In this document: piece after piece, positions 21,203 to 28,862 of the stretch
How positions within the stretch are numbered: position 1 is the stretch's first letter
Layout: the number at the start of each line of letters is the position of its first letter
Origin: Welwitschia mirabilis
Taxonomy: Eukaryota; Gnetophyta; Gnetopsida; Welwitschiales
DNA length: 28,862 bases
Reading direction: 5' to 3'
Assembly: GCA_051453625.1 (NCBI GenBank)
Contig: JBOZIK010000001.1
Coordinates: 287,931,206 to 287,960,067, forward strand
The notes under the pieces: generated by a model
What the model was told of the DNA's origin: nothing
What the model saw: only the letters and a program-made list of their open reading frames with translations
The model's database searches: none
Translations under genes and position numbers: made by a program

Positions 21203-21328
21203 ATGGCAGTACAAGTTTCAATAACTGCTTTCTCTATGTCTTTTTGTGTTTTCTCCCTGCTTTCAGTGATCATAACTTCGCAGATATTTGGTCTGCTCTC
21301 TCGTGGTATTAATGGTATCTCTGCTTAA
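21203..21328 (+). CDS. Small ORF, 41 aa, hydrophobic; possible signal/anchor peptide
   Basis: The start lies in acaaccATGGca, which has A at -3 and G at +4 as in strong plant start contexts. The 41-residue product begins MAVQVSITAFSM and has a hydrophobic core through CVFSLLSVIITSQIFGLL, ending SRGINGISA before TAA. It could be a microprotein with one membrane segment, or a first exon coding a signal peptide. It resembles no family I know. Longer overlapping frames on both strands (21025-21312 plus, 21082-21273 minus) compete with it, and it may equally be chance. Its place in a CpG-retaining island is the main reason to list it. Confidence 0.25.
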   Translation: MAVQVSITAFSMSFCVFSLLSVIITSQIFGLLSRGINGISA

Positions 21329-21508
21329 AAGGGTAGAAACATCCTCCATTATATGTTGAACAACATTCGGGTAAATAACAGCAATCCGTTCTGGGAAATA
21401 TACATTTTCGAGAAGGCACAAGTGTAGATTAACGGTGTGGTAATTTTGATCTTGGGAAAGTCATTGAGATAACAAAAAGATTTCCATCCAAATCTTAGAG
21501 TATCACTC

Positions 21509-21622
21509 ATGGAGAAAGAGAGCGACACTGAAATCAAAGGCCTCATTCCTTTGGGAAAATCCAAGGTTAATGAAGGCATGCTTGCCGCTGCCGTCCTTGA
21601 TGCACATCAAGAAATATCATGA
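21509..21622 (+). CDS. Small ORF, 37 aa, charged; possible first exon
   Basis: The ORF begins MEKESDTEIKGLIPLGKSKV and continues NEGMLAAAVLDAHQEIS before TGA. The composition looks protein-like (acidic/basic start, then an alanine-rich helix), and the codons keep several CpGs (agcgac, ttgccgctgccgtcc). The start context is actcATGga (A at -4, C at -3? only partly favourable; G at +4). It could be the first exon of a gene continuing to the right or an orphan fragment. I do not recognise it. The minus-strand frame 21349-21579 overlaps it. Confidence 0.25.
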   Translation: MEKESDTEIKGLIPLGKSKVNEGMLAAAVLDAHQEIS

Positions 21623-21770
21623 TGAATCTGCCATTTATTTCTAATCTATTTGAGTGTTGGCAATAACTGCTACCTCATTAGTAGTAGAGCTCTTTGAAAT
21701 AATAAATCATTGAAGAAGACAGATGAGCTCAGATTCTCTGTAAAGAGGAACATGGTGGATGTGGACGCTT

Positions 21771-24145
21771 TTGACTCTTTGGTGGCCTCTTTTTGTCCAT
21801 TGTCTCTCTTTCTTTATGTATTGATGTGTTCTATTTTCTTTAGTAAAACACATAATACACTTGTGTTTACTTAGAGTTGGTGAATTAGGATTGGAAGTGA
21901 AACATATCATGATCACAATAATATCTTTGGAAATTATCCTCTTAATAAAAAAATATGAATAATACAAGAAGCATATTAGAAATGGGGATTTCTTCTTATT
22001 CTATTTTTTTAGGAACTATAGCAATGTTTAAGCAACTCAAACTTCTATGTTCTAAATCTTTATTTAAAAAAAGATAAAATGAACATTATAATTATTTACG
22101 CACAAACATTTAATTTTAATATAAAGAATTTACATGAATAAGTTAGTGCCATAGCTAATCAAATAAAACCATTTTATATATAATTAATCATTACTATTCA
22201 TGAGTACTAAAATTTGAGATGTTACATAAATATATAGGGAGGATTGAACTTGAACTCAGTGGAGAAATAGTTAAAGGAACTTTAAGGATAGGTCATTCAG
22301 GCAGCAAAGCACGATAATAAACTGAAAGGGGATGTTAGATTTGGATTTTCTTGGGCCAACAACATGTAGGATACAGATGGAGTAGAAGATAGAAGCACAA
22401 AGGTTAAAAACATGGAATAATGTCTAAGTGAAAATACGAATTTCTTGAAAACACATCATAAGTACATGATGATTCTAATAAAGTCCAAAGACTATGACAC
22501 TGAAACTATAGACATACTAAGATCACTTATTTCACAAATAATTGTAGTTTAGAAGAAGCATAAAGAAATTTTGTAGGCATCCTTTCTCACATGATATTGT
22601 TCCTTCTGATATATTGTTTTACAGTTGAAGGTCTATTAATGAGAGAAATTACCAATTTTATGTGGGAATTTGCTTATGAGTTTGTTATGATCTATGTGTA
22701 ATAAACTCAATTACTTTAACAAGAATAAAGATGAGGGTAACTAATCAATCAGATCATGTTTTGTGAGAAGGAGAGAGTTTATGTTAGCTTTTAAGAAACC
22801 CTAATCCTATAGGTATAGCTCCCTAAAGCTTATTTTCTGAAACATAAATATGTTCTTAATTAACACAAGATTCTATCAACCAGCTAGATCTAAACAATAG
22901 GCAATCAAGAAATTGAATTAGGCTAGATATGATGTGTCACAATTATCTTAGAAGAAAACAATTCCATTTAAGCCTTACTTACAGAGGTATCAAGTTTCTT
23001 ACAAAGCTTCTGATAGTGATTCACCTCTATGGTATGCAATTTGGCAAGCACCAACACACATAATCATGCATTCATGCTATTCACCTAATGTAAAATATAC
23101 TCCCTTATGGATATGACTAAGAAGCGAACTAAAATGCATTAATGGAGAGGAAATTTCTTGACTTATTATTCTGGTGCATGTTCCTCTATACAGTTACCAT
23201 AGTTTTCATTATATGGAAGGAAGTTAGGAATGATTGCATTGGAGAGGCTTCCAAAAAATAGAGGGGAAGAGGAAAAAGGGGGAGGAGGCCCCTTAAAACT
23301 AGTTTTTTGGCTGACTGAAATAAAGAAAGCTATCTGGGAAAGCCCATCTATGAATTCTACATTCTCTCATCCTACTTTGTAGTGAACTTCATTTGAAAGA
23401 TCTTATTCAAGGAGCACAACTATTCTTTCCACATCACCACTACATCTCACTATGAGTTTCAGAATAGTCTCTATTTCAATAGTTCTTTAGAACTCATATG
23501 ACACTTCTACTCTTCTAGGCTAACCCTAGATCCTCTTCAAAAGCTCCTATTTACCTTAAAACACATGAAGAAAGGTATCTTTAAAGAAAAGTCTTTTGCG
23601 AGCATCTCTCAGAGCAAATACAGGGATAAAAATAGGGGAGGGGAACTAACAAATTAGAAAAGACAAGAGGTTCACAAAGCCTTAGTCATAGGAAGCTCAT
23701 GTAGAGAGGGCAAGTAGAAGGGATGGACATATACTTCCATTCAGATGATACTTTTTCTTCTTCACTGTATCCTTAGCCTAAAAACACTAAGGCTTATAAG
23801 GTCTTTATATTTCTTTTGCATTAGAAATCTTGAGTGATGATTATTATATCATGTGTTAAATTTTAGAAAACACTCCAACACTCTGTTTACTTATAAATCT
23901 ATGAATTCCTTTGACATTACCATTAAAAAAAGGTACTAAGTTATTTCTCTACTAGTGAGAGATAATGGTCTCTCATTTGTTAGATTTCTTTCTTATTTTA
24001 TCACTGTATGGAAACATGTTATGACACATTTATGGGATTGAAAAATCTTGCTTCTTCATTTATGAGACTTTGACTTATTTCTTTATCTATGAAACTTACA
24101 AAAATAGGCTAGTTTTGTATTTTATTTTCCTCTCTTTTTTAGTTT

Positions 24146-24148
<3 letters not shown>
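21771..24148. other. Decayed sequence, no gene seen
   Basis: This stretch is AT-rich and CpG-poor. Around 22265-22370 one plus frame gives pieces slightly like the end of a gypsy integrase (VIQAAKHDNKLKGDVRFGF against AQxRMKxYADKxRRExxFxVGD), but with too little support to call. The rest holds no open frame or RNA gene that I can identify. Confidence 0.45.

Positions 24149-24187
<39 letters not shown>
24149..24187 (+). repeat. (AC)n microsatellite running into a gap
   Basis: The uninterrupted AC run stops at the N run. The preceding tattttcctctcttttttagttttat is repeated on the other side of the gap. Confidence 0.95.
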
Positions 24188-25014
24188 NNNNNNNNNNNNN
24201 NNNNNNNNNNNNNNNNNNNNNNNNNNNNNNNNNNNNNNNNNNNNNNNNNNNNNNNNNNNNNNNNNNNNNNNNNNNNNNNNNNNNNNNNNNNNNNNNNNNN
24301 NNNNNNNNNNNNNNNNNNNNNNNNNNNNNNNNNNNNNNNNNNNNNNNNNNNNNNNNNNNNNNNNNNNNNNNNNNNNNNNNNNNNNNNNNNNNNNNNNNNN
24401 NNNNNNNNNNNNNNNNNNNNNNNNNNNNNNNNNNNNNNNNNNNNNNNNNNNNNNNNNNNNNNNNNNNNNNNNNNNNNNNNNNNNNNNNNNNNNNNNNNNN
24501 NNNNNNNNNNNNNNNNNNNNNNNNNNNNNNNNNNNNNNNNNNNNNNNNNNNNNNNNNNNNNNNNNNNNNNNNNNNNNNNNNNNNNNNNNNNNNNNNNNNN
24601 NNNNNNNNNNNNNNNNNNNNNNNNNNNNNNNNNNNNNNNNNNNNNNNNNNNNNNNNNNNNNNNNNNNNNNNNNNNNNNNNNNNNNNNNNNNNNNNNNNNN
24701 NNNNNNNNNNNNNNNNNNNNNNNNNNNNNNNNNNNNNNNNNNNNNNNNNNNNNNNNNNNNNNNNNNNNNNNNNNNNNNNNNNNNNNNNNNNNNNNNNNNN
24801 NNNNNNNNNNNNNNNNNNNNNNNNNNNNNNNNNNNNNNNNNNNNNNNNNNNNNNNNNNNNNNNNNNNNNNNNNNNNNNNNNNNNNNNNNNNNNNNNNNNN
24901 NNNNNNNNNNNNNNNNNNNNNNNNNNNNNNNNNNNNNNNNNNNNNNNNNNNNNNNNNNNNNNNNNNNNNNNNNNNNNNNNNNNNNNNNNNNNNNNNNNNN
25001 NNNNNNNNNNNNNN
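24188..25014. other. Assembly gap, 827 N
   Basis: The gap begins inside an AC microsatellite. The first bases after it repeat the sequence that precedes the microsatellite on the left. Confidence 0.95.
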
Positions 25015-25044
25015 TATTTTCCTCTCTTTTTTATTTTAAATCAA

Positions 25045-25085
<41 letters not shown>

Positions 25086-25101
25086 TAAAAAAAAAAAAAA
25101 A
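25045..25101 (+). repeat. Compound microsatellite (AT)n (AC)n then poly-A
   Basis: AT repeats (25045-25062) pass directly into AC repeats (to about 25085) and then a 15-base A run (25087-25101). Confidence 0.95.
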
Positions 25102-25789
25102 TATGTTATGCTTTTCATCAACCAAGTAACAATCCTCTCCAATCTAGTCCTCATCATTTTTGCTTCATCTTATTCTTGCAATTTGTTCATCAGCATGACC
25201 CCTTCCTTTCCATCCTTACCTTATCATTACCTACTCTTATAATCCCATCTTTCCTCCTTCTTCCCAAAACCTTTATTATATCATTCCTAAACTCTATATG
25301 ATCCTTTTTTCCTTACTATTTTCTTGTGATCTAAAGCAAACCTCTCCTATAATATTAGTACTCCTACTCATTTCTAATCATACCCCTTCTCTTTTATCCA
25401 ATTAAGACTATTCTCAAGTTTCACTATACCTTAGGGATAGAGCTAGAGATAACCATCTATCCAAACAAGTAAGTGAACAAGTAGTTCAAATCCATACTAT
25501 AGCAGAGCCCCAGAAGAGAGAAAAATGCTAATTCTACCCCCCAATAAACATTGGATTTTAAAGTATTAATAAAAGGATTTCTAACAAATCCTTTTATAGC
25601 TTTGAATTGAAGTTTGATTAAAGAAATGATAGGTATTTGATCCCCTCTAGAAAGTTGTCAATCCGGTCCCCCTGAAAAAAGGTCTGATAATGACACTTCT
25701 AGAGAAAGAACATGCTTTTTATAAACAAAATTTACTACCCAACATTAAATTAATTCCTAAAATAATCTTGCATTAGAACAAAAAAGGGT
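25102..25789. other. No gene recognised; perhaps 3' part of the LINE
   Basis: The sequence is pyrimidine-rich on the plus strand up to about 25420, then mixed. It lies downstream of the LINE zinc-binding domain on the minus strand, so part of it may be the decayed LINE 3' end, but no domain is visible. Confidence 0.3.
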
Positions 25790-26240
25790 AGGAGTAAGAG
25801 ATTCCAAATAAGTAAAATAACTAAGACCAAAGTTGCTTAGTCACCTAACAATCCCAAAATACATGTTGAATGGACTTACTCATATTACAAATTAGGCATC
25901 AAATGGGATCAGCCTAGCTAAACTAAACTTATTTATTAATTGGAATACCTTAATGAAGAAGAGACTAATAGAAAAAATTGATTTTTGGTTGTGCTTTGGA
26001 TTTTCATGATTTTTAAAACACATTCTTCCATTTATCCTTTGACCAATCTAAATTTCAATTCTTATTCATTTAGGCCTAAAGGTCATACTCATCTTCCAAT
26101 CAAGAATAAGCCTTTGAAAAAGAAAAGTGATACATTTTTTGACCATCTAACCACAACCATTCATTTGTCTCAGAATCATCATCATTAAAGCCATTGAAAT
26201 TACTTAGAATGGATTCCACATGTTTAAGAAAGGGAAGATA
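25790..26240 (-). pseudogene. LINE reverse transcriptase zinc-binding (zf-RVT) tail
   Basis: The minus strand reads NEWLWLDGQKMYHFSFSKAYS (26165-26110), fitting the D-x-W-x-W-...-G-x-FSVKSAY entry of the plant zf-RVT domain. After a frame change, KSKAQPKINFFYXSLLH (about 26010-25960) fits W-K-S-K-V-P-P-K-V-K-F-F-L-W-x-A-L-H, and GIPINK follows. CLICNMSKSIQHVFWDC (about 25900-25850) fits CPLCGxxxETxxHLFxxC, the zinc ligands C-x2-C-...-H-x4-C being all kept. TKQLWS is the A-x-x-VW end. At least seven stops and one frameshift break it. In the family this domain follows the RT at the C terminus of the LINE ORF2 protein; the RT itself would lie in or beyond the gap at 26312-27181. Confidence 0.8.
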
Positions 26241-26311
26241 TCCCATTTAGAATTACTGTTTGGCTTTATAAGATTACCATCCAAAGGATATGGCTCCTTG
26301 GCTATTGAATA

Positions 26312-27181
26312 NNNNNNNNNNNNNNNNNNNNNNNNNNNNNNNNNNNNNNNNNNNNNNNNNNNNNNNNNNNNNNNNNNNNNNNNNNNNNNNNNNNNNNNNN
26401 NNNNNNNNNNNNNNNNNNNNNNNNNNNNNNNNNNNNNNNNNNNNNNNNNNNNNNNNNNNNNNNNNNNNNNNNNNNNNNNNNNNNNNNNNNNNNNNNNNNN
26501 NNNNNNNNNNNNNNNNNNNNNNNNNNNNNNNNNNNNNNNNNNNNNNNNNNNNNNNNNNNNNNNNNNNNNNNNNNNNNNNNNNNNNNNNNNNNNNNNNNNN
26601 NNNNNNNNNNNNNNNNNNNNNNNNNNNNNNNNNNNNNNNNNNNNNNNNNNNNNNNNNNNNNNNNNNNNNNNNNNNNNNNNNNNNNNNNNNNNNNNNNNNN
26701 NNNNNNNNNNNNNNNNNNNNNNNNNNNNNNNNNNNNNNNNNNNNNNNNNNNNNNNNNNNNNNNNNNNNNNNNNNNNNNNNNNNNNNNNNNNNNNNNNNNN
26801 NNNNNNNNNNNNNNNNNNNNNNNNNNNNNNNNNNNNNNNNNNNNNNNNNNNNNNNNNNNNNNNNNNNNNNNNNNNNNNNNNNNNNNNNNNNNNNNNNNNN
26901 NNNNNNNNNNNNNNNNNNNNNNNNNNNNNNNNNNNNNNNNNNNNNNNNNNNNNNNNNNNNNNNNNNNNNNNNNNNNNNNNNNNNNNNNNNNNNNNNNNNN
27001 NNNNNNNNNNNNNNNNNNNNNNNNNNNNNNNNNNNNNNNNNNNNNNNNNNNNNNNNNNNNNNNNNNNNNNNNNNNNNNNNNNNNNNNNNNNNNNNNNNNN
27101 NNNNNNNNNNNNNNNNNNNNNNNNNNNNNNNNNNNNNNNNNNNNNNNNNNNNNNNNNNNNNNNNNNNNNNNNNNNNNNNNN
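26312..27181. other. Assembly gap, 870 N
   Basis: The flanks share only ttgaata (left ...gctattgaata, right ttgaataatag). Long apparent open frames across this run are produced by the N bases and have no meaning. Confidence 0.95.
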
Positions 27182-27333
27182 TTGAATAATAGTTGGTCTA
27201 TGTGAAAAAGGACTTTTTGAGCCAAGGTTCTATCTCTAGATTTAAAATTCTGAGCTAAAGACAAGGAATTAAATTCAAAAGCTAAGGACTACCAAAAAGA
27301 GTGTAAATTCAAATTATTTTAAGAGAGACCTTA
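27182..27333 (-). other. Short unexplained stretch between gap and LTR
   Basis: One minus frame (27264-27184) reads SLAQNFKSRDRTLAQKVLFH without stops. It may be part of the LINE interrupted by the gap, but I cannot match it to a known block. Confidence 0.25.
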
Positions 27334-27660
27334 TGTAACACCCCAAATTTTAATGCAATGATTAGATCTATAATCTTTTGAATTTATTTTATTTGATTTT
27401 ATCTATATATCATTATATTATAACTCCATAATGTTTAAATAATATATTAATATATATTAAATAATATATATCAATATTTAATATATTAAATAATATAATA
27501 ATAAATTAATATATATATATATAAATATTAAATAATATATTGATATTTAAATATATCAATATATATGTAATATTAAATAAAATTATGTTAGGAGGAGAAG
27601 TAGGTAAGAGTATTATGAAAAGTTAAAAGGGATGATCAGTAAGTGAAGTAGGTTAATAGA
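27334..27660 (+). mobile_element. LTR start with AT-rich body (gypsy-like)
   Basis: TGTAACACCCCAAATTTTAATG is the typical start of many plant gypsy LTRs. From about 27395 to 27580 the sequence is almost only A and T with repeated TTAAATAATATA/ATATCAATATTTAA words. No polypurine tract precedes it, so it could be a 5' LTR, a solo LTR or a truncated copy. The end is not defined and may lie in the CpG-richer block downstream. Confidence 0.5.
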
Positions 27661-28236
27661 ACTAAATATTTCTGATGTGGAGGCGATGGGGTTGGTGGGG
27701 AGCCAAAGCCTACCCACTTCAGCACACTAGAAGAGTCACGTTTGTCAGAATTTTTGGGGGGACTGGTCTTTTTCTACAATGGTGGAATTTTGCAGAGAAA
27801 AAAGTCTAAGCGGAAGGCACTTAAGATTTTAGGAAAGTCTGTGTAGCCACTGAAATAGAAACCATTTTCTTTCTACCTTGTTTCGCATTTCGATCATGCT
27901 TCTGCGATCTCTCTCTTTCTCTATCTTTTTTTGCAATACCACTAAGAATACCAGGATGCAAAATGCCACATAAATTGACTCATCTTTCTTTTTTATTGTC
28001 TTGCACTTTCGTAGATCTAAACAGAGCTTTCAGGGACTGTTATAGCGTGTTTTCCCCCCTCAAAATATTGCCATCGACTAGGAGAAATATAAGGCATGGG
28101 TTTCCGATTGAATAATCTTCAAGCTCTAGTTTTGTTATTTTTTTTTCGGCTGAGGATTCCGTTTTAAGGTGGCAGACAATATGTGATTAGAATAGGTGGT
28201 AACATTTCCCAAACCTCCTTCAGATTGATGTAGAGT
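27661..28236. other. CpG-retaining flank 3' of the CDC48-like fragment
   Basis: Composition changes at about 27660 to a less AT-rich sequence with many CpGs (gaggcgatgg, tttcgcatttcgatc, ttctgcgatc, tagcgtgttt, tttttcggctg). It is either the 3' flank/UTR of the CDC48-like gene copy on the minus strand or the inner part of the LTR starting at 27334. No ORF is recognisable. I see no clear polyadenylation signal that I would trust in such AT-rich DNA. Confidence 0.4.

Positions 28237-28862
<626 letters not shown>

Larger units (their letters stand above)
20771..21770. other. CpG-retaining island of unknown content
   Basis: By eye some twenty CpG dinucleotides occur here (for example ggcgtatg, agcgcaag, gccgctat, aatgcgctgg, gccgcaag, gagcgacac, ttgccgctgccgtcc), while both flanks are nearly CpG-free. 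The block looks like unmethylated or recently arrived DNA. It contains two short plus-strand ORFs with good start contexts (21203 and 21509) and several antisense frames (20764-20961, 21082-21273, 21349-21579). I recognise no protein domain in any of them. Confidence 0.5.

Noticed and set aside
22265-22370. Possible gypsy integrase C-terminal piece
   Set aside because: Only a loose match over about 20 residues with stops; the following sequence does not continue the family pattern.
24070-25242. Open frame of 390 codons
   Set aside because: Most of it is N bases and microsatellite (AC repeats read as Thr-His). Not a gene.
26220-27264. Three open frames of about 300 codons on both strands
   Set aside because: They exist only because the 870-N gap contains no stops.

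Overview
The window looks like intergenic DNA from a land plant with a large, old, repeat-rich nuclear genome. It is very AT-rich and CpG-poor. It has no complete gene that I can recognise, several assembly gaps (N runs at 3201-3300, 6226-6239, 24188-25014 and 26312-27181) and many decayed retroelements. The decay is dominated by C-to-T and G-to-A changes, as expected after long cytosine methylation. Plant identity rests on an Athila-type Ty3/gypsy element, a 'putative plant transposon protein' fragment, a plant-type LINE zinc-binding domain and spliced CDC48-like exons. Extreme low GC of this kind is known in some gymnosperms (for example Welwitschia), but the species cannot be fixed from the sequence.

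Layout. 1-2501 is unrecognised decayed sequence, possibly ending in an LTR. 2505-2634 holds a tRNA-iMet-type primer binding site and, only about 105 bp later, a polypurine tract followed by a new LTR start at 2635. 3013-3200 and 3301-3489 are near-copies on either side of a 100-N gap. 5150-5900 is the first CpG-retaining island. 6005-6675 (+) is a broken plant-transposon-protein ORF, followed by polypurine-tract/LTR signals (7362-7600) and an LTR-like stretch with a TATA box at 8065.

8870-15410 (-) is the main feature: a fossil Athila-type retrotransposon with, in minus-strand order, PBS, gag, protease, reverse transcriptase, RNase H and the integrase zinc finger. Its integrase core and 3' LTR are not seen. 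18296-18875 (+) contains two host gene scraps: a possible NC2-alpha/histone-fold piece (tentative) and a clear casein kinase 1 exon with an in-frame stop. 20770-21770 is a second CpG-retaining island with two small ORFs in good start contexts. 25790-26240 (-) is the zinc-binding tail of a LINE. 27334 starts an LTR with an AT-rich body. 28237-28862 (-) carries the last exons of a CDC48/p97-like AAA ATPase, damaged by two in-frame deletions and a stop where the family has a glutamine; it continues off the right edge.

Nothing here forms an operon or a working pathway. The window records layered transposon insertion, deamination decay and capture or duplication of host exons. The parts most likely to hold something undescribed are the two CpG-retaining islands, which no recognised family explains.
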